Origin: an uncultured Mycoplasmatota bacterium | GTDB taxonomy: Bacteria > Bacillota_I > Bacilli_A > RF39 > UBA660 | Direction: 5' to 3' | Length of the DNA stretch: 32,189 nt | NCBI GenBank assembly: GCA_900551455.1 | Contig: URVV01000014.1 | Span: 1-32,189, forward strand | In this document: in pieces, positions 1 through 7,909 of the stretch | Layout of the letters: every line of letters starts with the position of its first letter | How positions within the stretch are numbered: position 1 is the stretch's first letter | Notes under the pieces: model-generated | The model's input: the letters and a program-made list of their open reading frames with translations, nothing else | What the model was told of the DNA's origin: nothing | Database searches by the model: none | Translations under genes and position numbers: made by a program

Positions 1-97
1 CTTCATAGGTTACCCTAGGGCTAAAACTTCCACTTATTAAAAAGGTACACTTTTTAAAGGTAAACCCTTATATTTGCTATAATTACCTTGATAATAG

Positions 98-134
98 ATA
101 TGCCTTTAGTAGCATACTAAAGGCATATTTTTTA
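98..134 (+). terminator. Rho-independent terminator, plus strand
   Basis: A perfect 12-bp stem (ATATGCCTTTAG / CTAAAGGCATAT, 98-109 and 117-128) with a 7-nt loop is followed by a T-run on the plus strand. No plus-strand gene lies inside the window before it, so it should end a transcript entering from the left. One frame is open from base 2 to a TAA at 38-40 and could be the last dozen codons of that gene, but this is too short to identify. Confidence 0.8.
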
Positions 135-155
135 AATAAAAATTTCTGATATTTT

Positions 156-182
156 AGTTATCAACATAAAATGTTGATAACT
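156..182. repeat. Perfect 12-bp inverted repeat with 3-nt loop
   Basis: AGTTATCAACAT and ATGTTGATAACT are separated by AAA. Neither side is followed by a proper T-run, so it does not look like a terminator. Each arm contains TTATCAACA, one mismatch from the DnaA-box consensus TTATCCACA. It lies between two convergent terminators. Confidence 0.7.
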
Positions 183-199
183 ATTATCTTAAATATTAA

Positions 200-226
200 A
201 ATAAGACTTCATTACAAAGTCTTATT
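200..226 (-). terminator. Terminator of the prfB-pyrH run
   Basis: A 10-bp perfect stem (AATAAGACTT / AAGTCTTATT) with a 7-nt loop overlaps the pyrH stop codon. On the minus strand it is followed by TTTAATATTT, a modest T-rich tail. It faces the plus-strand terminator at 98-134. Confidence 0.7.
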
Positions 227-923
227 TGTATTTGCACACCTTAGTACCAATATCTTCATTATTAATAATTTTAATTAAACCATTCTCATCATCTATATCT
301 GTAACTATTATTTGAATATCATTATCTCTACATATTTCTATTGCTGATAAATCCATTACTCCAAGTTCTTTTTCTAATACTTCATCATAAGTTACTATAT
401 CATATTTTTTAGCATCTTTATATTTGTTCGGATCTTTATCATATACTCCATCTACATTAGTAAGCTTAATAATCATTTCTGCCTTAATATCTTTAGCCCT
501 TAAAGCAGCTCCCGTATCCGTAGAAAAGAAAGGCTTACCAGTACCACCACCAAAGATAACAATCTTTCCATCATCTAATGCTTTAATAGCCTTACTACTA
601 TCTACCTTATCTATAATTTCTACTTCTAAACTACTCTGATTATAAACATCCATTCCTAATTTAATAAATACATCTTTTAATACCAAACTATTCATAACTG
701 TTGCTAACATTCCTACATAGTCTGCTGTTTCACGTTCCATTTCACTAGTATCTCTACCCCTTAAGAAATTACCACCACCACAAACTATTCCAACACGTAT
801 TCCCATATTATGAATTTTTTTAATCCTTAAACAAATCTTATTAATATAGTCAAAATCTAATCCACGACCAATATGTCCAGACATTGACTCTCCAGAAAAT
901 TTAATTAAAACCGTTTTATTCAT
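222..923 (-). CDS. pyrH: Uridylate kinase (UMP kinase)
   Basis: Cytoplasmic kinase of the amino-acid-kinase fold that phosphorylates UMP to UDP with ATP in pyrimidine nucleotide synthesis. The 233 residues match the family length (about 240). Visible motifs are KFSGES near the N-terminus, GGGNFLRGR for phosphate binding, GGGTGKPFFSTDT, and KLTNVDGVYDKDP for the nucleotide. The ATG at 923 follows TAGGAG, which overlaps the ftsX stop, so translation is probably coupled to ftsX. pyrH is often followed by frr (ribosome recycling factor); here it is the last gene of the run and its stop codon sits in the terminator hairpin. The assignment is firm. Confidence 0.97.
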   Translation of the reverse strand: MNKTVLIKFSGESMSGHIGRGLDFDYINKICLRIKKIHNMGIRVGIVCGGGNFLRGRDTSEMERETADYVGMLATVMNSLVLKDVFIKLGMDVYNQSSLEVEIIDKVDSSKAIKALDDGKIVIFGGGTGKPFFSTDTGAALRAKDIKAEMIIKLTNVDGVYDKDPNKYKDAKKYDIVTYDEVLEKELGVMDLSAIEICRDNDIQIIVTDIDDENGLIKIINNEDIGTKVCKYK

Positions 924-932
924 CTTTAACTC

Positions 933-1835
933 CTATATCTTTAAATATTTCTTTACTGCTCTATAACTACCAAACATACCTACTAAAATACCTATTCCCA
1001 GTAGAATTAATGAACTTTGTAAAATAAATGGATAAGGAGCGACTAATCTACCAAGAGAAGATGTAAATAACTCTCCATTTAAATAATTATATAATGAATT
1101 ATATCCATATGCCATTATAATTATAGGTATAATTGAACCTAATAATCCAATAAAAGATCCCTCTATTAAAAATGGTACCTTTATTGCCACATTACTAGCA
1201 CCAACTAATCTCATAATTTCTATCTCAGTCTTTCTAGAGAATATTGCCAACTTAATAGTATTAGCTATTAAGAAAGCTGTAACTAATACTAATGCTATAA
1301 CTCCACCAATACACACCTTCTCAATAACTGAAAATATTGTAATAACTGATTCAATATATTCTTCTCCGAAATTAACCGAAGATACATAATTAATCTTTTT
1401 AATTTGATTAGCCGTATCTTTAATATTATCTATTTCTTTAACTTTAACATCATAACTATCTAATAAAGGTATTGTCTCATCTGTCCAACTATCAACAATT
1501 ACTGAAAATCTCTCATCTATATTTTTGGTCTCTTCAGCATATTCTTTTTTAGATTTAAAAGTAACACTAGCTACATTCTCTAATCTTTCAATATCCTTCT
1601 TTGTTTGTTCTAATTGTTCTGAAGTAGTATCTTTCTTTATAAACACTACAATTGATGTATTATCACTAACATGTCTAATCATCGATTCAACATTATAAGA
1701 TAAAACTATTGATATAGCTACCACTATTAAAGTAATTGTAATACAAGAAATTGATGCCAAAGATAATGAAAAATTTCTTACAACGCTCTTTGCAGCATCT
1801 CTAAAATATCTTTTTATACTTCTAAAGAACTTCAT
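933..1835 (-). CDS. ftsX: Cell division protein FtsX
   Basis: Membrane subunit of the FtsE-FtsX complex, which links the divisome to peptidoglycan hydrolase activation. About 300 residues. One TM helix lies near residues 17-40, followed by an extracytoplasmic domain of about 120 residues, then three TM helices in the C-terminal half, the usual FtsX topology. I place the start at the ATG at 1835, preceded by GAGG at 8 nt, rather than the in-frame ATG six codons upstream. The gene overlaps the 3' end of ftsE by 14 bases, so the two are translationally coupled. FtsX-type domains also occur in ABC exporters, but the pairing with FtsE and the length make FtsX clear. Confidence 0.95.
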   Translation of the reverse strand: MKFFRSIKRYFRDAAKSVVRNFSLSLASISCITITLIVVAISIVLSYNVESMIRHVSDNTSIVVFIKKDTTSEQLEQTKKDIERLENVASVTFKSKKEYAEETKNIDERFSVIVDSWTDETIPLLDSYDVKVKEIDNIKDTANQIKKINYVSSVNFGEEYIESVITIFSVIEKVCIGGVIALVLVTAFLIANTIKLAIFSRKTEIEIMRLVGASNVAIKVPFLIEGSFIGLLGSIIPIIIMAYGYNSLYNYLNGELFTSSLGRLVAPYPFILQSSLILLGIGILVGMFGSYRAVKKYLKI

Positions 1836-2514
1836 AATACTTACCTCTTTCATAATCTTGAACTATCTTACCCTCGTGTAAAACTACTACTCTTTTCTTC
1901 ATTTCATTAACTATATCTCTATTATGGGTAGTCATTACTATTGTTGTTCCCATCTTATTAATATCATCTAATACTTTCATAATTCCCATACTCGTATCTG
2001 GATCCAAATTACCGGTAGGTTCATCACATATAAGTAATTTTGGATTATTAACAATTGCTCTAGCAATAACTACTCTCTGTTGTTCTCCTCCAGATAATTG
2101 ATTCGGATATTGTCTAGCTTTTCCTTTAAGTCCAACTAAATCTAATACCTCTAATACTCTATTATGAATCTTTCTTTTATCATAATTAAATACTTCCATT
2201 GCAAAAGCTACATTCTCATATACTGTTAATCTAGGTAATAACTTAAAATCCTGAAATACTACCCCTAACTTTCTTCTTAAAATATAAACTTTTCTATCTT
2301 TAAGTTTAGCAACATTAATTCCCCCGATCATAATAGATCCCTTATCTGGTTTCTCTTCTCTATATAACATCTTAATTAATGTTGACTTACCTGATCCAGA
2401 AGCTCCTATAATAAAAACAAAATCTCCCTTAGAAATAGTTAAATCTACATCATATAAAGCTACTGTTCCTGTTTTATAAGTTTTTTGTACATCTGTAATT
2501 CTTATTAAATCCAT
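1822..2514 (-). CDS. ftsE: Cell division ATP-binding protein FtsE
   Basis: ABC-type ATPase that powers conformational signalling through FtsX at the division site. About 230 residues, standard for FtsE. Walker A is GASGSGKST, the Q-loop is VFQDFKLL, the signature is LSGGEQQR, and Walker B is LLICDEPTGNLD, followed by a switch histidine in TTHNRD. An ATG at 2514 is preferred to the GTG one codon earlier, because it is preceded by GAGGTAGG at a workable distance. It overlaps ftsX. An extended -10 (TGATATAAT at 2541-2549) lies just upstream, so ftsEX-pyrH may also be transcribed separately from the YitT genes. Confidence 0.96.
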   Translation of the reverse strand: MDLIRITDVQKTYKTGTVALYDVDLTISKGDFVFIIGASGSGKSTLIKMLYREEKPDKGSIMIGGINVAKLKDRKVYILRRKLGVVFQDFKLLPRLTVYENVAFAMEVFNYDKRKIHNRVLEVLDLVGLKGKARQYPNQLSGGEQQRVVIARAIVNNPKLLICDEPTGNLDPDTSMGIMKVLDDINKMGTTIVMTTHNRDIVNEMKKRVVVLHEGKIVQDYERGKYYEVL

Positions 2515-2540
2515 CACTACACCTACCTCTATATCTATAT

Positions 2541-2549
2541 ATTATATCA
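2541..2549 (-). promoter_or_regulatory. Putative extended -10 promoter for ftsE
   Basis: The minus strand reads TGATATAAT about 27 bases before the ftsE start. The -35 element (TTTAAG at a 17-bp spacing) is weak, so this rests on the extended -10 alone. Confidence 0.45.
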
Positions 2550-2584
2550 AATATTATTATTTCCTTAAACCCCTTTACATAATT

Positions 2585-3469
2585 TTACATATTTTTACAA
2601 TTTTTCTTAACACTTGATTCATAAGCATCTACTATTAAAAAGAAAACATCTTTATCTATTGCATTTACTAATTCTCTTAACTTTACATATTCAATTGTCG
2701 GAACTACACACATAAGCATTTTTCTCTTCTTATTCGTATATCCCCCTCTTGCATTAATTTCTGTTACTTTATAATGAAGATTATTACTTACATATTCTTT
2801 TATCTCTAAAGGCATCTTAGTAATAATATAAAATACTTTATTATTAGATATTCCTATAATTACTCTATCTACTACATAAGAAGAAACTATTAAAGATATT
2901 AATGCATATAATGCACTACTAAATCCATATACAAAGGAACTACTAATAATTAATATTGCATTAATTATTATTGTACTAATGCCAATACTTATATGAAGAT
3001 ATTTATGCATTAAATCAAATAATACAGCAAATCCTCCCGGACTATATCCACTTTTCCTAATAAGTCCTGAACTAAGTCCTGATAAACTACCACCTATCAC
3101 CATTATCAAAAATAATGATGTATCTTCTAAATCAATATTCCTTGTAATTAAACTAGTAGCTGTTACAAAGAAAGGATATAAAAAAGTAATAGCTAACATC
3201 TTCCCCGCATATTCTACACCAAAGAAAATTAAACCAATAAGTAAAAATACTAAACTAACAATAAAAATTACTAAACTAACGGGTATTGTTACATAATTAG
3301 CAATCAATAAAGCTAATCCACTACTACCAGTTGGTATAATATCATACTTATCAAAAAACAAATTAAAAGCAAAAGCCCCAATCAACATTCCCATTACAAA
3401 GAAGAAAAAATTCTTCCAAAAATTCTTCTTGCTTAAAGACTCCATTAAAGCATTAACACTCTTATTCAT
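2585..3469 (-). CDS. YitT family membrane protein (second copy)
   Basis: Integral membrane protein of the YitT/DUF161 family with the usual C-terminal cytoplasmic DUF2179 domain. About 294 residues, with five or six hydrophobic helices in the first 205. The family hallmark is a glycine-rich segment (SGYSPGGFAVL) in the middle and a soluble C-terminal domain with an ARGGYTNK turn. The molecular function of the family is not established; transport is assumed. The ATG at 3469, preceded by AAGG, is the best start; it overlaps the upstream YitT gene. It is a divergent tandem paralogue of that gene. No terminator separates it from ftsE. Confidence 0.88.
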   Translation of the reverse strand: MNKSVNALMESLSKKNFWKNFFFFVMGMLIGAFAFNLFFDKYDIIPTGSSGLALLIANYVTIPVSLVIFIVSLVFLLIGLIFFGVEYAGKMLAITFLYPFFVTATSLITRNIDLEDTSLFLIMVIGGSLSGLSSGLIRKSGYSPGGFAVLFDLMHKYLHISIGISTIIINAILIISSSFVYGFSSALYALISLIVSSYVVDRVIIGISNNKVFYIITKMPLEIKEYVSNNLHYKVTEINARGGYTNKKRKMLMCVVPTIEYVKLRELVNAIDKDVFFLIVDAYESSVKKNCKNM

Positions 3470-4367
3470 TGTCATCATCCTTACTACTTACTTCATAAGA
3501 ATCACATACCAAATAAAATATTTCTTTATCTATCTCTTTTAAACCTTCCTTAATTACAAAATACATCTTTGTCGGAGCAACCGCCATAATTAACATTTGT
3601 TTATCATTTGAATATCCTCCAAGGGCTTCAATAACGGTACTACCAACTCCTGGTAAAGAAATCAAAAAATCTCTAACAACTTGTTCCTTATCCTTAGAAA
3701 CAACTATATAAAAAGCCTTACTATTAGAAATTCCCAATAGTATCTTATCAGTAACTATAGATATTAAATAAGCTACTACAATTGCATACATCACTATCTT
3801 CCAAGAAAAGACTATTTTTCCAATAACAATAATTGTTATATTAACAATCATCATCGCATTTCCCATTGACATCTTCGAATATTTACATATCAAATTACCA
3901 AGGACATCTGTTCCTCCCGTAGAAAAACCACTCTTATATATCAAACCATATCCTATACCCGCCAATATTCCTCCCATAACAGCAATAATAATAAATTCTA
4001 ACTCTCCTAAATCTATCATATTAGTAACATATAAAGTTAACTGAACAAATACCGGATATATTAATGCTCCAACCAATTGATTTTTCACATCATCTATTCC
4101 TAAAAAGAAATAACTAATTATAAGTAAAAATAAATTAGCAAAAAATATAAAAGCCGACGGATTAACTCCAAACTCACTCAAAACTATCGATATTCCACTT
4201 ACTCCAAAACAAACAATATTATATCTAAGAAAAAATAAATTAAAAGCAAAAGCTACTATTAAACAACCACCAAGTAACATAGCATATCTTTTCACAATAT
4301 TTTTCTTATGAATTTGCTCTAAAATCTGATTAACTCTTCTTTCCCTCATTCTCTTAAAAAATATCAC
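3462..4367 (-). CDS. YitT family membrane protein (first copy)
   Basis: Same family and layout as its downstream neighbour: a positively charged N-terminus, about six TM segments, a conserved glycine-rich loop (YKSGFSTGGTDVLGNL), and a C-terminal DUF2179 domain with an ALGGYSND turn. 301 residues. The start is a GTG at 4367, placed 7 nt after a perfect AGGAGG; the first ATG is six codons later and worse placed. The GTG lies one base after the prfB stop codon, so translation is likely coupled to the release factor gene. Function is unknown beyond membrane location; the tandem pair suggests a heteromeric or duplicated transporter. Confidence 0.88.
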   Translation of the reverse strand: MIFFKRMRERRVNQILEQIHKKNIVKRYAMLLGGCLIVAFAFNLFFLRYNIVCFGVSGISIVLSEFGVNPSAFIFFANLFLLIISYFFLGIDDVKNQLVGALIYPVFVQLTLYVTNMIDLGELEFIIIAVMGGILAGIGYGLIYKSGFSTGGTDVLGNLICKYSKMSMGNAMMIVNITIIVIGKIVFSWKIVMYAIVVAYLISIVTDKILLGISNSKAFYIVVSKDKEQVVRDFLISLPGVGSTVIEALGGYSNDKQMLIMAVAPTKMYFVIKEGLKEIDKEIFYLVCDSYEVSSKDDDNE

Positions 4368-4368
4368 A

Positions 4369-5455
4369 CTAATTCCTCCTAATATTCTTTTCCAACATCT
4401 CTCCTATATCCCCATCTAAAATTCCCATTACATTACTACTTTCATATCCCGAATCATTATCTTTAACTAATGTATATGGACACATCACATAACTTCTCTT
4501 AGCACTACCAAAGCCAATAGTCATCTGTCCTTTTTTAATATCATTCAACTGCTGATTTTTCTCTTCCAACTCTAAATTATATAACTTATTCTTAAGAATT
4601 TCCAAAGCCATCTCTTTATTTCTAATTTGACTACGCTCATTCTGACAAGTAACAACAATTCCCGTAGGTATATGAGTAATTCTCACTGCTGAATCGGTCG
4701 TATTAACCCCTTGTCCCCCAGGACCACTACTTCTATAAATATCTATCCTAAGATCATTATCATCTATTTTTACATCTATATTATCATCAAAAACAGGAGT
4801 AACCTCTACTGAAGCAAACGAAGTATGCCTTCTCTTATTCGCATCAAAAGGACTAATCCTAACTAATCTATGTACTCCCCTCTCACCTTTCAAATAACCA
4901 TAAGCATTTTCAAAAGAAACCTTAAGCAATACCGACTTAATACCAACCTCTTCTCCTGGCTGTCTATCTATTTCCTTATAACTATAACCATTCTTTGTTA
5001 AATATCTCGTATACATTCTAAGAAGCATCATAGCCCAATCACACGCCTCAGTTCCCCCAGCTCCAGAATGAATCTCCAATATACAGTCATTCTTATCATA
5101 AGGCATAGATAAATAAGTTTCTAACCGTATCCTATAAACATTCTCTTTTATTTCTTGATACTCATCACTTACTATCTCAAACATCTCACTATCAAACTGT
5201 TGATCCTTAAGTATTAACTCATTAGTATCAATCTTATTATAAATACTCTTAACCCCATTAATCTGACTATTAAGGCTATTATATTCTTTTAAAACACTAT
5301 CTTTATCTACCCTATTCCAAAAATCAACATCATTAATCTCTTTCTCTAGAATTCCTCTTCTCTCTATCTTTTTATCTAAGTCAAAGAGACCTCCATACAT
5401 CATTAATAATATTTTTTAAATCTTCATACTTAACTAATAACTCTCTCTTATCCAT
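4369..5455 (-). CDS. prfB: Peptide chain release factor 2, programmed +1 frameshift
   Basis: Terminates translation at UAA and UGA. The full gene starts at the ATG at 5455, after GGGGAGA. A 24-codon first frame ends in CTT TGA C (5386-5380). A shift of +1 at CTT joins it to the long frame starting with GAC, giving about 361 residues, normal for RF2. The internal GGAGG (5394-5390) lies 3 nt before CTT, the same layout as the E. coli and Bacillus autoregulatory sites. The RF2 codon-recognition tripeptide SPF is in RISPFDANKRRH, and the catalytic GGQ is in SSGPGGQGVN. A shorter start at 5403 would skip the frameshift and give an N-terminally truncated product, so I reject it. Confidence 0.96.
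5380..5394 (-). promoter_or_regulatory. prfB programmed frameshift site
   Basis: The minus strand reads GGAGGTCTCTTTGAC: an internal Shine-Dalgarno sequence, 3 nt, the slippery CTT, the in-frame stop TGA, and the C that weakens termination. When RF2 is scarce the ribosome slips +1 and completes RF2; when it is plentiful it stops. Confidence 0.95.
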
Positions 5456-5510
5456 TTCTATCTCCCCACTATCATCATTTTATCATAAATCTCTATAAAT
5501 TAATAGCCTT

Positions 5511-5540
5511 ATTTAAAAAAAAGAAAAAGAGTATTACTCT
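5511..5540 (-). terminator. Terminator of ftsK
   Basis: A short hairpin AGAGT-ATT-ACTCT (5528-5540 on the plus strand) that contains the ftsK stop codon, followed on the minus strand by TTTTC and a run of eight T. The stem is short, but the T-run is strong. Confidence 0.65.
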
Positions 5541-7792
5541 CCTTCTGTAGGCTTTTCCAATTTAACTAAAACCTCTCTTGGTTTAGAACCATTAGCAGGT
5601 CCAATAATTCCTCTTTCCTCAAGTAAATCAATAATTCTAGCTGCCCTATTATATCCCAATCTAAACTTTCTCTGAATTAATGAAGCACTAATCTTTCCAG
5701 CACTAACTGCAAAATCAACAACCTCATTATAAATAGGATCATCATATTCTTCACTAGAAGCATATCCATCAGCATCTGGTATATTACTACCACCATCACT
5801 ATCATTGCCACTCTTATCAATTGTTAAAGTCTCATCATATATAGCCTTTTGTTGACTTATCGTATAATCAACTAACTTCTGTAATTCCTCTTCAGATACA
5901 TAAGCTCCTTGTACCCTTATCGGAATACTCTCCCCCATTGGTAAAAATAACATATCACCTTTACCAAGCAATTTCTCAGCACCACCCATATCAAGAATAG
6001 TTCTAGAATCTATCTGAGAAGATACTGCAAAACTAATTCTAGAAGGAATATTTGCCTTAACAACACCAGTAATAATATCTGTAGATGGTCTTTGAGTAGC
6101 TACGATTAAATGAATACCAGCAGCTCTTGCCATCTGAGTAATTCTCATAATAGAATCCTCAACCTCTTTAGCAGCTACTAACATTAAGTCTGCCAACTCA
6201 TCAATAATAACAACAATATAAGGTAACTTCTGATATTCCATATGTGTCTCACAAAACTTATTATAAGAAGTAATATTCTTATTTTTAGTATGTTCTAATA
6301 ATTCATACCTACGTTCCATCTCTCCTACGATATTCTTAAGAGCAATTGACGCCTTTTTCGCATCAGTAACAACCGGAGAAAGCAAATGTGGAACACCATT
6401 ATACATAGAAAACTCAACCTTTTTAGGATCAACTAAAACTAACTTAACCTGATCAGGCTTTGTTCTCATTAAAATTGAAGCAATAATACAGTTTATACAT
6501 ACTGATTTACCACTACCAGTAGATCCAGCTACTAATAAGTGTGGAGTAGAATTAATTTCACACCACTTAACCTTACCCATAATATCTTTACCAAGTCCTA
6601 CTGCCAACAAAGATTTCTCATTAACTTCTGGCATATTACTAAGAACCTCTTTAAAAGATACACTAGCATTAACTTTATTAGGAAGTTCAATTCCTATCGT
6701 ATTCTTACCAGGAATAGGAGCCTGTATTCTAACATCCTTTGCAGCCATAGCCAAAGCAATTTCTCTCTGAATACCAAGTAACTTATTAACCTTTGTACCA
6801 GCCTTTAAATCAAGTTCATACTGCGTAACCGTAGGCCCTATATTAACCTGCACAATTTTTCCTGATATCTCAAAAACTTTAAGTATTTCCTCTAATTTCT
6901 GAATACTAGCCTTCGCATTAATTTCATTCTCTTTACTATTAACATTCTTCACAGTCTTAAGAATATTAATCGAAGGAAGTTTATAATCTGTATTCTTAAT
7001 AATATTCTCTTTAACCTCTTCTAATGAATCCTTCTCTTCCTTACTATCTCCCCTCTTAATAGGAATATCTAAATCCTCTTCCTCTTTGATTCCCTTTCCA
7101 TCATCCTTATTATCCTCTCTCTTATTAGTAAGTTCCTCAATCGAAGATATTACTATCCTATTATCTGGTACAACCTCTGAAGTATCACTATTTCCTTGAA
7201 CAGTAACCTCTTCCGCATTATCATTATCTCTATCCTTATTCCTAAACTTAGGTAACTTAATCTTCTTAAATATACCTAAAATAGATGTATTAAATAATAA
7301 TATAACTCCAACTACTATTAAAGTAACAATAACTATCGTAACACCATCAGCAAAAGCCCAATTAAACAAATATCCTAATATTGCTCCTATCATACCACCA
7401 CCACAATTCTTAATAACATCTGGTGATTTAAAAGCCGTCATAACCGTTTTAAAAGTCTCAATTATTACTTCAGTCCCCTTTATCTGAAGAACATATTCCT
7501 GATGAAAAAAAGCCAGCAAAGCCATTACAATCAAATATGTCCCAATAGCTGATCTTGATATCATCTTTGGCATTTTCCTCTTAACTATTAAATAAACACC
7601 CAATATCAAAAAAGCAAACAAAAGCCAATACCAAACAATACCTACAAGAAAAACAGCAAAACTTCTAATAAAATTTCCCGCTCTACCAGAACCAAGCATT
7701 CCAATAATCGAAAATAATATAAGAATTACCCCAATTATTTCATTACTATATTCAAACTTTTGACTTTCTTTTTTTTGTTTTTTCTTTGCCAT
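5534..7792 (-). CDS. ftsK: DNA translocase FtsK/SpoIIIE
   Basis: Hexameric membrane-anchored ATPase that pumps chromosomal DNA through the closing septum. About 752 residues from the ATG at 7792, which follows GAGGTAGG; the frame is open further upstream, but that part overlaps the promoter. Order of parts: a lysine-rich start, four TM helices in the first 175 residues, a charged linker (about 180-270), then the motor with Walker A AGSTGSGKS (about 422-430) and Walker B VVIIDELADLM. The last 70 residues form the gamma winged-helix domain that reads polarity sequences (KISASLIQRKFRLGYNRAAR). It has its own promoter and terminator. Without a sporulation context I cannot choose between FtsK and SpoIIIE roles. 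Confidence 0.95.
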   Translation of the reverse strand: MAKKKQKKESQKFEYSNEIIGVILILFSIIGMLGSGRAGNFIRSFAVFLVGIVWYWLLFAFLILGVYLIVKRKMPKMISRSAIGTYLIVMALLAFFHQEYVLQIKGTEVIIETFKTVMTAFKSPDVIKNCGGGMIGAILGYLFNWAFADGVTIVIVTLIVVGVILLFNTSILGIFKKIKLPKFRNKDRDNDNAEEVTVQGNSDTSEVVPDNRIVISSIEELTNKREDNKDDGKGIKEEEDLDIPIKRGDSKEEKDSLEEVKENIIKNTDYKLPSINILKTVKNVNSKENEINAKASIQKLEEILKVFEISGKIVQVNIGPTVTQYELDLKAGTKVNKLLGIQREIALAMAAKDVRIQAPIPGKNTIGIELPNKVNASVSFKEVLSNMPEVNEKSLLAVGLGKDIMGKVKWCEINSTPHLLVAGSTGSGKSVCINCIIASILMRTKPDQVKLVLVDPKKVEFSMYNGVPHLLSPVVTDAKKASIALKNIVGEMERRYELLEHTKNKNITSYNKFCETHMEYQKLPYIVVIIDELADLMLVAAKEVEDSIMRITQMARAAGIHLIVATQRPSTDIITGVVKANIPSRISFAVSSQIDSRTILDMGGAEKLLGKGDMLFLPMGESIPIRVQGAYVSEEELQKLVDYTISQQKAIYDETLTIDKSGNDSDGGSNIPDADGYASSEEYDDPIYNEVVDFAVSAGKISASLIQRKFRLGYNRAARIIDLLEERGIIGPANGSKPREVLVKLEKPTEGE

Positions 7793-7816
7793 TTTTCCTA
7801 CCTCACTTATACTAAA

Positions 7817-7845
7817 ATTATAGCATTCTTCCCCTAATTTGTAAA
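7817..7845 (-). promoter_or_regulatory. ftsK promoter
   Basis: On the minus strand TTTACA (7845-7840), a 17-bp spacer, then TATAAT (7822-7817) with an extended TG. Near-consensus housekeeping promoter about 25 bases before the ftsK start; it overlaps the frame upstream of the chosen ATG, which supports that start. Confidence 0.85.
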
Positions 7846-7881
7846 GTAAAAGACCCACTATTAGCTTATATTAATATAAAA

Positions 7882-7909
7882 GATAAGTTTATTTTTTCAT
7901 AAACTTATC
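7882..7909 (-). terminator. Terminator of the ligase/sensor operon
   Basis: A perfect 11-bp stem GATAAGTTTAT / ATAAACTTATC with a 6-nt loop overlaps the last codons and stop of the hybrid sensor gene, followed on the minus strand by TTTTATATT. Confidence 0.85.

Noticed and set aside
1..40. Possible last codons of a plus-strand gene ending in TAA
   Set aside because: Only about 12 codons are visible; supported just by the terminator downstream, so not listed as a gene.
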